From positions 24,726-88,725 of the forward strand of contig JASJFT010000189.1 in assembly GCA_030770425.1 (NCBI GenBank): a stretch of 64,000 nucleotides of DNA, written 5' to 3'. A model generated the notes under the pieces. It saw nothing but the letters and a program-made list of their open reading frames with translations, ran no database searches and was not told the origin of the DNA. Shown piece by piece: positions 10,394-21,805 of this stretch (positions within the stretch are counted from its first letter, which is position 1; every line of letters starts with the position of its first letter). A program made the position numbers and the translations under genes. The DNA comes from Darksidea phi (taxonomy: Eukaryota; Ascomycota; Dothideomycetes; Pleosporales; Lentitheciaceae).

Positions 10394-10978
10394 TTTGGGT
10401 GCGATATGGGGCGTGCAGTCCGTGCAACATTCGAATTGGACTTAACACGTCAATGTACGACCAGAAAGAATCTCATAAGTGTACTGAAAGCGTGAGGGTG
10501 GAGGTTGTCGCTTGCCGTCGGCGGTCGCAAACCGAGGACATTTGGGGTTGTTGCGCACTAAATGCAGGAGTGGCTAGCGGGGGTCGAAGCACGCATCCAC
10601 GTGACTAGACCCCTAACCCAACTCATGCTGTTTGAGGTTGAGGTTTGAGGTTCATTTGATGGCTCACGATGGAGTTGATGAACATGTACCATAATACCGC
10701 TGTTGATCATATCCGAGGGACAAACCTAGATTTGGTGGTACCCCTGGTTATGAAGCCGAATGCAATTATGAGAGGATCATTGCCTATTTGTGCGCATGAA
10801 CCCGAGTTATTAAAACGCTTCTCTATGCGTGGCATCTATACGACTGACAAGGGTGCATTGATAGACGCTATCGCTCTACGTAAATGGTTCAACACTCCTA
10901 GTGTAGTGGCACCAAGCCTACAAGCAGAACTCGCGGACTTGGGCTGACGCCAAGCATGCCGAAAGCTCACAACATCGA
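10394..10978. other. Intergenic with a doubtful 92-codon frame
   Basis: A plus-strand frame at 10669-10947 begins with ATG and encodes 92 residues with no recognised domain and no signal peptide. It lies between the 5' end of the coiled-coil gene and the 3' end of Usb1. It could be a small gene or chance; nothing else is evident here. Confidence 0.3.
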
Positions 10979-12081
10979 TCATCCTCCGAGAAGCCCCCTT
11001 TTTGCTACGAGTCCGGAGCCCCTATTACATAGGTCGATGCTGTTCACAACATTCCCTATTTTCGCCTTGACAGCATTGAAAGATGTCGTCGACAAACTTG
11101 CGTAATTTGCCACATTCATGTTTCGTACAAGGGTAAGCCACTCAGGGCTCGGCTCGACAAGATTCCAAGCAATGCTAACATGGAAATTGTCGGTATGGTC
11201 GACGGAAACAGGCCTTGCACCATTATTGTCGGTGTCTTGCCCCAAGGTTTTCCTTCTTTTCTTGTTATTAGTGCTGGGTGTATTAGATTCCATTGGCCCA
11301 TCACCTATGCCTCCGGTGTAGAGACGTGGATGCCCACACTTCTCCGCTGCTTCGTTACAAGCATTCAGCAATCTGTTGAGCTCGTCGTACACCGGTCTCT
11401 CAAACCCGAGGACCAAGAACCATCGGTTTCGCTCAAAGTTTGGGACCCATCTCATCGTTGAGAACTGGACTGGGAACGAGTGGACAGCAGCTCTTCGAAG
11501 CGACGATGTTAAAGTTTCGAGAAATGCGTCGCGGTGTTCCGTCTTTATTTGCAGCGTCCGCGATAAGGACACGTGCAGAGGCAGTGCAGCGCCGAGAGGG
11601 GAACGCAGTGAAGGTGTGATATCAGGGACTGGAAGAGGCTTCCGTCTGGTGTTATTCGAGCGCTCAATTGCTTCCTCAACATCTTCTATCAAACGATGCA
11701 GATCTTGGGACTCGGTTTCTGACGGGACCCCTCGGTCACGTTAGCCTTGGCCTGGCGCGCATGATAAACTGAATGAAACGGGGGTGTCTTACACTCTAAG
11801 TATACGTGGCTAGGCCAGTTCCCGTCGATGTGTGGGACGGTGCGCTTACGTCCTCCATGGAGGCTTGGATCATCGCTGGTGCTGATGCGCGCGTTTGTAG
11901 AGTAGAGGTCGTGGAATGCCGCCGGAAGCGGAGGCAGCTCAGACTTCACCTGGTGATCGGCATTGCTGCGTTTGCGCTTTACGGCAGGCTTGATTGTGCT
12001 GGGTATTGCCTTATCATCTTTGTCTCTGTCTTTGTCTTCATCGGAGTCGGAGTTGGAGTCGGGATATGGCACCAAGGACAT
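10979..12081 (-). CDS. usb1: U6 snRNA 3'-5' phosphodiesterase Usb1
   Basis: Two exons on the minus strand, about 12081-11793 and 11703-10979 (about 337 aa). The start [16 protein letters not shown] is typical of the family, followed by a charged nuclear-type linker and [10 protein letters not shown]. The catalytic fold carries two HxS motifs, LHVSLSRT in the first half of exon 2 and FHVSIAWN near the C-terminus, the signature of the 2H phosphoesterase superfamily. Usb1 trims the oligouridine tail of U6 snRNA and leaves a 2',3'-cyclic or 3' phosphate, stabilising U6 for splicing. The intron acceptor is uncertain: the better-placed CAG at 11723-11721 would join to give an in-frame TAA, while the next AAG (exon start 11703) keeps the frame. 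Divergent from Pal1 with 357 bases between start codons. Confidence 0.9.
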
Positions 12082-12438
12082 GGTGGGTTTGGTGTTGTTG
12101 GGGCGCAATCCCAGGAAGTGACGCACGCTTGCGGCTGCCAGATCAGGCGCGCCTGCCGGCCCAAGCTCTTTTCTTTTGTCTAGCGGAACCGGCGGTGGAT
12201 GACGTAGGTCAGGATTGGCTGGACTCACGCAGGGAAAGTGCGCTTGCCTGGGTGGGCCGACGGATGCGATGACATCGGATGTGTTGCGCGTCCCTGCCAA
12301 GGTCAGTGGCTTCCCTCCGAAGCCATATATTGCTTCCGCTGTCACCAGCTCTGCGGCATTCTCTCGTCACTTCGCTGCTCTCCACGTTACCGTGTCGCAC
12401 AACCTAAAGTCTTCAGATCGCCCGTTGTACAAGTCATC

Positions 12439-13680
12439 ATGGGCAGCGATAAGGCGTTTTCCCAAGTAATTCCCCCGCGCTCCTTGCTTGGTTGTCCGGC
12501 CATCTATCTAACATTCCAGGCGCACCATGCACTCATCGATCCTCTGATTGAGCCAGACCCGAGTGACGAGACTGGCTTGAATAGTCACTTCGGGTCGACC
12601 TTTGCTCCTCGCCGAGATCTTGCGACTCCGCCCAGTTCCGCCGGCCTCAAGGACTATTCTTCCGCCGACACCCGACCCCAGCACACGGCCAGCACCGTCG
12701 AAACCAACCCATACCGCCGCTCGTGGGCGTCCTCCGTCACAAACAGTCCGTCGGTTCGAGATGGGGGCTCCACTCCTCGCAGGACATCAGGGAGGTATGA
12801 CACTCCTCCAAGCTACCCTTCTCCCCCAAATTCTGCCAGTCCTCGCCGACAACACTTCACCAACCACCGCCAAGACGCTTTCGGAGCCTTCAACGAAGGC
12901 CGACCTCGGCGATCTAGCCAGCCGTCTTCATCTAACCCCTTTAAAGAGGGCGGCCTTACTCGCGGTGGCTCTCTTCGTGAGCGATTTCCTGGTGACACTT
13001 CCCACAGGCCGTTGGATACTATCCGCAAAGATTCGAAGACTGCCTACCGCACTCCCCATCTTAGAAAGAAGAACTTCCAGGGCGCTGATATCATTGATCG
13101 CCTTGATCGAACGACCCTAAGCTACCACCATGAGGGCCCGTATGATGCTGCCAACATATCCCGCAACCTCAATTGGAAACACAGTCCTATGGCAGCCGTT
13201 GCCGATTCAAACGAGGAGGCTCTGAGGGCCACGCCAAGGGAAAACATCATCGACTCTGTGTCCAAGCACCGTCCGCTCGAGGGCACAGCCAACATTCCTC
13301 CAGGCATGCCGGATAGATTTGGCAGAGTCCTCGATTACCAGGAGGGTACGGACCTCCAACGCGATCCACTGAATGGAGGGGACTATAAGAAGTGGCCCGG
13401 CGTCCAGTACCACTCCGACGACCTTAAGGGTAAGGGCGAGCCATCATACACCATTGAAAAGGCCCTTAAGGAACATAAGATGTATGGCGACTCTGGCACC
13501 GAACTTCAGACGCGCCGCCGAAACTTGAGCATGGGTGCCAATGATGCGCCTCGCAACGTTCCGGCCGAATCGTTTGACCAAGATGGTGGACTTGGACGGA
13601 GCAATACCACCGGCAAAAGCATGGGTTCTTCGCTGAAGAAGCGCTTCGGCAGTCTCCGTCGGCGCAAGGTCGCACCTTGA
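12439..13680 (+). CDS. pal1: Pal1-family cell morphology protein
   Basis: Two exons, 12439-12465 and 12520-13680 (395 aa). The 54-nt intron has a GTAATT donor, an ATCTAAC branch site and a CAG acceptor. It is a multiple of three with no stop, so the unspliced frame also reads through. The N-terminus becomes MGSDKAFSQAHHALIDPL, the usual Pal1 opening. A disordered Ser/Pro/Arg-rich region (about 60-190) precedes the Pal1 core: KTAYRTPHLRKKNFQGADII, DRLDRTTLSYHHEGPYDAA and NPPxx-like Pro/Gly stretches. The C-terminus is basic (KKRFGSLRRRKVAP). In fission yeast Pal1 sits at the growing cortex and supports cylindrical shape and endocytosis with Sla2. The family assignment is firm; localisation here is inferred. 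Confidence 0.92.
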   Translation: MGSDKAFSQVIPPRSLLGCPAIYLTFQAHHALIDPLIEPDPSDETGLNSHFGSTFAPRRDLATPPSSAGLKDYSSADTRPQHTASTVETNPYRRSWASSVTNSPSVRDGGSTPRRTSGRYDTPPSYPSPPNSASPRRQHFTNHRQDAFGAFNEGRPRRSSQPSSSNPFKEGGLTRGGSLRERFPGDTSHRPLDTIRKDSKTAYRTPHLRKKNFQGADIIDRLDRTTLSYHHEGPYDAANISRNLNWKHSPMAAVADSNEEALRATPRENIIDSVSKHRPLEGTANIPPGMPDRFGRVLDYQEGTDLQRDPLNGGDYKKWPGVQYHSDDLKGKGEPSYTIEKALKEHKMYGDSGTELQTRRRNLSMGANDAPRNVPAESFDQDGGLGRSNTTGKSMGSSLKKRFGSLRRRKVAP

Positions 13681-16600
13681 GTGTCGCAAGCATGAAGCAT
13701 TGACGAAACCGACACGTATAATAATACGAAGTTGTTTTGGGAGGAAGAAACAGCATCGCCTCGTTGTTTAGGCACTGCTTTCTCACGTTACGTACAAACA
13801 TCTTCGGCTGGGAGTTCGAGATTTCTATTGCCGCGAATATGGTTATTGTGTGAGGGGAATATGTAAGTCTGCAAAGGTATACAAACTGCTACCATAACTG
13901 GCACGGCGATGCTATATTGCTGTATCTAGTATGAATTCATGACCACAAGCATACAAGACTTTTCCGCCGTACACCATTTTGTCTCGCTCGAGAGAGCGAG
14001 GTATTAAAACTGCCTTGCGGGCGGGTCAATTAGATAGCCTTCCAGGAGCAATGCATTATTTCAGCAAGTGTAGAGAGTAATGTATTTGTTGCTGGTCCGT
14101 TGCAGAACAGAGCCATTCACCTGGTCAAAGGCAATTGAATTTCATAGTGATTCTAGCAACTGAAGGGTTTTTCAATCTTGTGATGTGATGATGCTGGGAA
14201 CATCGAGATAAAGAATTATTGCAGGTGAAGGAGCAAATTTCGCTGGAAACGATCCATTGATGAGTCAGCGTAGTTCATAATTTCGAGGCCCTTCTTCCAC
14301 ATGACATCGCCATGCGAATAGCCATTTCTAAAACCTCCGGACCACCCGAACCAAATCGAGCGGAAGGGTGCACTGTAAAACTGGCACCTGAAGTTTCAAC
14401 ATTTGAATGTTAATCATGGAAAGCGGGTTGGCACGTGATTGGCTAGCCCCGTCGCTTTTAGCGACAACCAGAGACTCTGCCCGCACCGCTTTGCGAAGCG
14501 GTCTTTAACCACACGCCGCTGAAATGACTCTTTACACGATGAGCGTGCCCGAACTCTCGCCGTTGTGCCCTCGGCCGAAACAAGCGTACGACATAATTAT
14601 TACGCCGCCTGTCTAAGCTGCCCGCCAATTCGCAACCCCTCGCCCGGCCCTCGATGGAGTACTTGCTGCACAATTTCCATACAACCGCTTCCATTTGCAT
14701 CGCCCTCACCGTCGCACTATACTACAGGGACGGAGGTGGCATCATAACGATCTTACAGACAGCCCCGCTTGACCGTATGATGCGATACAAAAGCATGATG
14801 ACGCGGACAATGCTGCGGGGGTCGGCGTTGCCTCCAAGAAGAGAGCACCAGCAAAGCATCGGGGGAGGCCACCTGCATAATCCTCGAACAACTGCGCAAA
14901 TCTCGCATGAGATATCCTGCGTATGCGAACCGGCGTTAAACGCGCCTATGCTACCACAAGAGGGAAACATTTCGGTAGCAGAGGGATGCAGCAGTCAGGC
15001 GCTGATACGCCGGGTCGCAAGTGCAAGAGCGGTGGGGTACATCTGGAAAGCTACAAGAAAGCTACCTTTGGTGAAGAGATGGAACTACTCGAGATGAATA
15101 CGCATCAGTCCCATACGGGACCAACATGGGCGCACGCGCCGCCATTCTCTGAGGGCTTTTAGGGCGAGCATCATTGGACAACGGCTTTTACGTCCAGCTG
15201 TGGACTCTGGTACTCTTGCCCTATTCCGCCTACGACGATTGCTGCTTAGCTTCGCGGAGCACACAAGACCGACTGCCACTTTTTGCGTCCGGAAGACCTC
15301 GAACTGCGCAAGCTGCATGTATACCTACTATTCGCCCTTGGCCTCAGTTCCTTCAGTTGTCGCCGAGCTTGATTACGGCTCCTCGCAATTGACATGTTGC
15401 CTATAACCGAGGCGATGTGTAAGAACAATGGCTATGTATAGGTCCCAAACCAACAAGCACAAGAGCGATAATGAGAGGATACAGCATTACGCCTGGCAAC
15501 TCTAGACGGGGATTTGAGACTATTTGAAAGTCTGATATGCTATCTAGTTCGAGCAGCTACTGTCTCCCTATCAGAGCCCTTTGCGAGTGGTCACACTGTA
15601 TCATTTCTGGCCTGGGGCACTACGTCGACGCGGTTCTACACAATATGTAGAAGTGCCCTCAAGCAAAGCCTCTCGTGAGGAAACGGTTCAAGGTCCCAAC
15701 AACCCACTAATCGTAGACAAATACGGCACCAGATTTTGTCTAGGTAGAGGGATATAAGTTGCAGGTCGGGCATCCTGCTACACTAGAAGAGAGTACTTCT
15801 GGGCTCCTCGATGGCGATCATGAGCTAGTTACGACAGAGTGGAAGTGCGTTATCGCACGTTAGGCTAATTTAGAGTAAGTGGCATATGCGGCAGGTTGCT
15901 ATTCTTATCCTTTGGCTGTCTCAAAGCTGACCGCTTTACAGTAACTTGGCCTGTTCCGACGAAGTTGGCAACCTTGATCATCAGCCGTTCTGATGCTGAC
16001 GCTGTCTCTGTATCAATCGAAATTGTCTATTCTGTTGGACTCTCAGTGCACCTTCCTACTCATTAACACTAGCCTCTTACTTCACGTTGCTGACGCGTCT
16101 GACAGATGTCGCGAGCAGCTCTCTAGCAAAAGGGAAGATACCTCGCCAACGAAGAGCTGTACCCGTATACTGCTGTTCTTGCACCGCAGGGCAAGTTCGA
16201 TCTTGCGGCTTCATTGGTGGCTTGGCCCCTCAAGGCTCAAAGCCGATGGACCGACCGCTCCCGGAGTAGCCTTCTTTCGGACCCATTCCATCAAAGACAG
16301 GGTGTTATCTCATCGCGACTCTCAACAACCACGTTCTGATTATCACCTCTGCTGTACCCTTCTATTGAAGTTGAGGCTACGACGCCAGAGAGGCTGATTG
16401 TCAATTGTCTCCGCACGGACGCGCGCATCACACTAAGAACAGTGGGAAAGGAAGCTACCCCCATCGCACAATACGAACACCTCCACCGTTCTTGGCTGCA
16501 CTCCGATAAAAGTCGACTAGGGGAATACGGCGCTTACTGCGATTCACATCCTGAATTTTCGGCTTCATCAGGTAGGTGGTGACGGTGTTCTAGCGCGGCG

Positions 16601-16855
16601 AAGATTCACGTGACTAAATCCGCGGGTGGGCGGCAGGCATTTTTTAAGAACTTCGACAAGCTGCGCTCTCTGATCGATCCCTCACTCACGACACCACACC
16701 CAACCGCCAACGCCATCACGCGCCATCAATACGGCTTGTCTGCCATCAACCACAGCATATTCCTATCGCGCTCGACAATTCGACAAAGAAATTCGCGTCC
16801 TCTCGCCTCCTCTACGCGTCGTGCGTACCGTGCAACCATAAGCACGCCTTGCACA
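13681..16855. other. Long intergenic region without a resolvable gene
   Basis: About 3.2 kb. Several frames of 60-147 codons occur between 14.4 and 16.4 kb but none has a recognised domain or a convincing splice pattern. One frame ending at about 14880 encodes a short basic tail with an AT-hook-like core (KKRAPAKHRGRPPA then stop), bounded upstream by a TGA about 40 codons back. The last 250 bases are the GC-rich leader of the PWWP gene; an in-frame ATG at 16610 lies there but the family start is at 16856. Confidence 0.4.
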
Positions 16856-18859
16856 ATGGCGGATGCAGCGATTGCACCCACTGCCGTCGATACTTCGAAA
16901 GCTATCGACGAGCCGGCGCGTACCACTGAGTCCAAAGAAGCCTCTGCCGTCGCCGAGGCAAAGCCTGCTGATGATGGTGACGTAGCGCCCGCAGATGTCC
17001 CTGCTGAAGGTACGCTCTCTCACCGTGAACTGCACGAGATCTTTGCTTATACACGTCAGACCAAGCTCCCGACGCGGCTGCCACCACGGACGACCAGGCT
17101 GCGAAGGACGAGTCGACCGACGCAAAGCCGGACACAACAACAGTGGAGGATAACGGAGGTGAGTCAACGCGAACGCGCACGCGCATCGGAAAGCTTCTGC
17201 CTAGAACGCGTGTTTGCATTATGCTTCCAGACTAACGGATTTCGCAGACTCAGCGCCTGCCGTCGAGACGTTTACATCCAATGGCACCCCAATATCCGCA
17301 AAGAAAGCAAATAACGGCCGTCGCAAGTCAACCGGCGGTGTTCCTGAACACAAGTCTAAGAAGACGCCTAGCAAGAAGAAGACGAAAGAACTTCATCTAC
17401 ACACCAACCCCGGCGATATGTGGATGGTGGCTATGCGCGGATACCAACCATGGCCCGTCATCATCTGTGACGAGGAGATGTTACCAGAATCGCTATTGAG
17501 CAAGCGTCCCGTGAGCGCCAAACGCCTCGACGGTACGTATCGCGATGACTACAAGGATGACGGCAAGAACGCGAAGGATCGTCGGTTCCCGATCATGTTC
17601 CTGGGCACCAATGAGTTGTAAGTGCCTTGAAATCCTCCATCTGCTAATTTTACATGTACTGAGAGTTGCTGTAGCGCTTGGCAAGTGAACTATGACCTGC
17701 TCCCGTTTAACGAGGAGGATGTCAAGAAAGAAGTCGAGTCGGGTAACTCTACTAAGAAGAACAAGGCTCTCTGGGAGGCATACGTTATTGCTTCCGAAGG
17801 CCATGATTTGAATTGGTTCAAGGAAATGCTCGCGAACCATGAGCAAGCTATGCAGGAGGACGCCCTTTCTAAGGAGGCAAAAGCTGAGGAGAAGGCTAGG
17901 AAGGCTGACAAGGCAGCTAAGCGGAAGAGCACCGTTGGTGACGTGTCCGACGACGTTGATATGGAGGACGCTGGCGATGACACGGCTCCATCCGCTAAGA
18001 AGGCCAAAGCTTCAAAGAAGCGTAAGAAGGAAGACGATAGTGACGGCGAGCCGGAGAAGGTAAGATCACCACCGATCGAACTACGCATGGCACTAATGAG
18101 AGTAACAGCCTGCAAAAACCCCAAAGCAAAAGCTAAAGCTAAACAACAAACCAAAGGAGGCGTCAGCTGCAAAACCTAAGAAAGAATCCAAGCCAAAGAA
18201 GGGCAAGGCGAGCGAGGATGAAGCTGAACTTGCTCCAGTTGAGGAGCCGCCTATGACAGAGGCAGAGCGCTTAGCAAAGCGTGAAAAGTCAGGTAAGTTT
18301 GTTTACATTATCTTTTTTAGTATTTCCAATCTGACGACCCTTTGCAGTACTCTACCTGCGACACCGCCTGCAGAAGGGCTTCCTGTCTCGCGACCAAGCA
18401 CCCAAGGAAGAAGAGATGCCTAACATGTCTGGTTACCTTAAGCAGCTTGAGGTTCTCGAAGATCTTGAAGCTGAGGTAATCAAGAACACCAAGGTCCACA
18501 AGGTTCTCAAAGCCATCATCAAGCTTGAGACAATCCCGAACGAAGAGCTCCACAATTTCAAGACACGGTCCAACATCTTGCTTGCCAAGTGGAGCGGCGC
18601 GTTAGCCGCTGACACCGAGAACGCTGAAGCTCCGGTATCTGCTGCAGCACCTGCCACCAATGGAGTCAAGCACGACAATGAGAAAAAGGTAGATGTTCCA
18701 GCACCTGGGATTGCGGACACTCCTGCTGCGCCCGAGCCAGTCAAACCGACCGATGCCGATGGCGACACCGCCATGACTGAGGCTAAAGACGATGTACCTG
18801 TCGACGCTGGCTCTAGCGCAGATGTTTCTGTCGACGCTGCTGAGACCGCAGTGGTCTAG
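16856..18859 (+). CDS. PWWP-domain chromatin protein with C-terminal TFIIS-N/LEDGF-like helical domain
   Basis: Six exons: 16856-17009, 17060-17158, 17248-17617, 17675-18059, 18109-18292 and 18348-18859 (567 aa). An Ala/Glu/Asp-rich N-terminus is followed by a PWWP domain at about residues 125-235, beginning NPGDMWMVAMRGYQPWPVII and continuing through FPIMFLGTNEFAWQVNYDLL. Next come a Lys-rich, acidic/basic low-complexity region with several nuclear-signal clusters (KKRKK, KPKK) and a helical domain, LYLRHRLQKGFLS to NILLAKW, resembling the TFIIS N-terminal/integrase-binding domain of LEDGF and HRP2. PWWP domains bind methylated H3K36 and DNA. The layout suits a reader coupled to transcription elongation or a histone acetyltransferase such as yeast NuA3 Pdp3. 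The domain call is firm; the complex is inference. Confidence 0.88.
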
Positions 18860-19463
18860 ATTCCCGTAGTATGAGTCCACCAGTCGATGCCATTAAGACT
18901 TTGCTACCGCGCAAAATTATTTTCAAGGCAACATATCTATTCTCAAGATGTGTGCGCATCCTTGGAACACCTAGCGACTTTCCGTGCTCTCATTTTTCGA
19001 GTGCAATCGTCAATGCGAATGACTGAGGCTTGTACTCTCAGCTGATGCTTTTCCCCGTTCAATTCCATGCCGGATTCTGGCTCCCGACATCTGGGACGCT
19101 TTCCTGTGTACATATTTGGGCGCAAATGGGCTATGGATATTCGATTAGCTTCGGTTGGAATGGGACCGGTATCACAGTGAGCGTGCGTGTCGGGTGTTCC
19201 AAGACACCGGAACAAAGGATGTGCTTTTTCAGCCATAGGATCAGAGTAATAAAACCCCGTTGCGGGAACCATTTGCAGTCCGCCATGTTTTGTGAGTAGC
19301 AGCAACTTGTCAAGATATTGCGACTGTCGTAGTTGCTGAGTTCAAGCTCCTGATTTAGAACAAGCAACCCGTCTTATTCTTAATTTCGAACCCTGACTTA
19401 TCACTTATATTTTCACAATGGTTTTATAATATAATTTGCATTCAAGATTCACAGTTGACCGAT
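18860..19463. other. Intergenic between convergent PWWP and MBL genes
   Basis: 3' flanks of two convergent genes. Frames of up to 120 codons occur on both strands but show no domain features. AT-rich around 19370-19440, as expected for polyadenylation regions. Confidence 0.5.
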
Positions 19464-20558
19464 TCACAATGTTTCTTCGTACACGCCTGCCTGCTCGTGT
19501 CCTGCTCTTCTCAGGAAGATCTAAGGTACCCATTAGTTATTCGAATTATACCATTACGATCAAATGAACGGCTTACCTTCATACTCTCCAACACCTGTGC
19601 TTTGAGATCGGATCTAGTTACGTCTTGGCCAGGAAACCCGCCATACGTAGTGTCGAAATCGAATGGTTTAAGAGATTTCCATATTCCGTGAATTTTTGAG
19701 GGAGGGAGCGGGATCATGTTCGGGTAAGACCACATGAAGGAGAAGGATGTGGTGTTTGGCAGGCGGTCTTTGTGGTAGAAACCGGACTGTATCTCGTCAA
19801 CGGGAAAGGGGGAGGGGATAGGAAAGGGGAGTTACTCACGGGCACACTCATCATCGTATCCGCAATAAAAAGCTTTTTCTCCCAGTGCAGAACCATGCTG
19901 CCATCGAAATGACCACCTGCTTGAATAGCGGTTACACCGGGCACGATCTCCTGCGTGCCCTCCACCCATTTTCTCACTCCATTCTTGTCCTCGCGATTCA
20001 GCCATTCTGCATCTGCTCTACAAACATACACTGGGCATCCGAAGGTTCTGGCCCATTCAATATGCGTAGTGTAAAAGTGCGGATGGCTAATTACTATAGC
20101 TTTCAGTCCTCCTTTGGACTTGATGAAGTCGACTGTTGCGTCGTCGATGAAGGCGACGAGGTCCCAGAGGATGTTTCCGGACTCGGTCTGGAGCAGAATC
20201 GCGCGTTCACCGATACCTAGCTGTTTTCTCGTTGGCGTTGAGTCGGATAGGCCAGCAGGCAAGGTAGCTGGGACAGTGGGTTTGGTTGTTATGTAGTGGA
20301 TTCGTGAATCGTGCTTGTCGGTGGTGAACTCGTTCTTCTGTTTGTCGGATTCGTAGGCAAGGCTTGTCCATGTCTGTCCGCTTGCTGGGACGTATTGGCG
20401 TGGATCCTGGTGGATGTTAGTTGGAGGTGTCACGGGATGAGTGTTGCGTCATAGTTTACATCGCACATCCGACAGGCACTTGGAGGAGACGAGAGAGGGG
20501 CGTCGAATTGAGTGCCGCAAGTGAAGCAAATTGCTAGGTCAGCGCTTTCAAGGTGCAT
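19464..20558 (-). CDS. Metallo-beta-lactamase-fold hydrolase with N-terminal CxxC zinc-ribbon-like segment
   Basis: Four exons on the minus strand: 20558-20460, 20406-19840, 19786-19577 and 19520-19464 (310 aa), all joined in phase 0. The N-terminus has two cysteine pairs (CFTCGTQ and CRMCDDPRQYVP), a probable small zinc ribbon. An MBL fold follows: GERAILLQTESGNILWD, then ISHPHFYTTHIEWA, where the usual HxHxDH reads HPHFYTTH, then AGGHFDGSMVLHW and LFIADTMM. The C-terminal exons give SFMWSYPNMIPLPPS and a fungal-specific tail. The domain order is common in fungal proteins of unknown substrate. The Asp of the zinc motif being Thr suggests a changed metal site. No signal peptide, so probably cytosolic. 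Confidence 0.85.
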
Positions 20559-20914
20559 GTTGAATTATCTTCGGAGTGGTTGTGGGTTAGAGTGTTGTGC
20601 AGCTGTGTTGCAGTGATGCTTTAGGTTAAGAGTGGGGTTAGACAGACTACGGGTGTGGCTTTGGCTGGCCCTTCGCGGCTTAGCAATGATACGAAGAACG
20701 CGAAACGCGGATTTCGATTAGATTCAAATAGTAGGAGGGCTAGAGAAGCTTGATCATATATGCAAGGATATCGTAAGCCAGAGGCTGTAATGTTGTAGTC
20801 TACTTGTATGGTAAAACACATGTCAAAGTGGGGGGACAGGTCCCGCTGCCCTCTCAACTATGGCCCACTCTAAGGCCGGAATGAATGCTTGATAACATAT
20901 GATTCGGAAAGGCT
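20559..20914. other. Spacer between MBL gene and fasciclin gene
   Basis: 356 bases holding the promoter of the minus-strand MBL gene and the 3' flank of the fasciclin gene. I see no other element. Confidence 0.5.
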
Positions 20915-21593
20915 TTATGCTAGGGAGCCCCCGAGCACCCAGACCTCACCGTTGGACACTTTGTCAGCGATGCTGGTTACTTCGACGTTGTTGGGCTGGA
21001 TCTGTGTATACAGTTAGTATTTTGCGCCTACAGGTCCGAAAAACAGGTCATACCGTCTTCTTTCCGTCCCTCTTCTCCCACCAGACCTCGTTTCCATTCA
21101 GTGTTTTCAACTTTTTGCCCTCCTCCCACGGTGACTCGGGTACAATATGCCTCTCCACAAACGTCCTCAGGTTCTTATGTGCCCTATCCTCTCCGCTTTT
21201 GCCTTGATACGCGTCGGCGCCAAATGTGTTGTAGTCCTCGGGATCTTCCCAGGGCTTCCTCTTAAGGTCCCGCATTATGCTATTGTCCGGCGCCAGCACT
21301 GTAGCGTTCTGTGATGCATCGTCTAGTCTACCGGCCACGCTGTCGATGTCTCTTGTTAGACCGGAGAAGATAGCAATGGCCTGTGTCTTTCCGATCACAT
21401 CGGATATTATGACGCCAGTAGAGACAGTCTCGTCGGCCGGAGGCATGCTTGCGAAGGGGTTCGGGAGGCGGAGTTGTGATTGCAGGTAGTGGAATGGTTC
21501 CAGGATCTCGGCGAGGGGTCGGGACTCAGCGGACGCAGCGAATATGAGGCAGACAGTTGCGGTGGGGTATGCGAAGACTGAAGCAGGTTTCAT
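20915..21593 (-). CDS. Secreted fasciclin (FAS1) domain protein
   Basis: Two exons on the minus strand: 21593-21054 and 21001-20915 (208 aa). The start at 21593 (MKPASVFAYPTATVCLIFAA) gives a clean signal peptide; an in-frame ATG at 21614 would add seven residues before it. The mature part has one FAS1 domain: IISDVIGKTQAIAIFSGLTR, ATVLAPDNSIMRDL, a shared H-box-like FVERHIVPESPW, KLKTLNGNEVWW, and in exon 2 NNVEVTSIADKVSNGEVWVL. FAS1 domains mediate adhesion at cell surfaces or in extracellular matrix. No GPI signal is evident, since the protein ends soon after the domain, so it is probably secreted or wall-associated. Divergent from the DUF3807-like gene across a 212-bp promoter. Confidence 0.87.
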
Positions 21594-21805
21594 GATGGTA
21601 ACAATAGGTAGCACGGGCTAGTTCGCGATTGACAGTTGTAGGTGTGGGACGGAGGGGTGAATGAGACGTCATTGTTGCCAAGGCCCGTCTCGTGATAGCG
21701 TGAATGCCTGCAGTCAAAGCTTCAAGTCCCCCTCACTTTTCATCGTCGTGTCTCCTTAACTTTATTGGAGTTTACCCGCCGTCTCCATGTTGCTCATACA
21801 CAGTA
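21594..21805. promoter_or_regulatory. Shared divergent promoter, fasciclin / DUF3807-like genes
   Basis: Only 212 bases separate the two divergent start codons, so both core promoters must lie here. It is GC-balanced without a clear TATA box. Confidence 0.5.

Noticed and set aside
12466..12519. 18 extra codons in the Pal1 gene as coding sequence
   Set aside because: Consensus donor, branch site and acceptor are present, and removal restores the family N-terminus; the open frame is a chance effect of a 54-nt intron.
16610..16855. 82-residue N-terminal extension of the PWWP protein
   Set aside because: In frame, but basic and unlike the protein; the ATG at 16856 has a better context and the upstream part reads like a leader.
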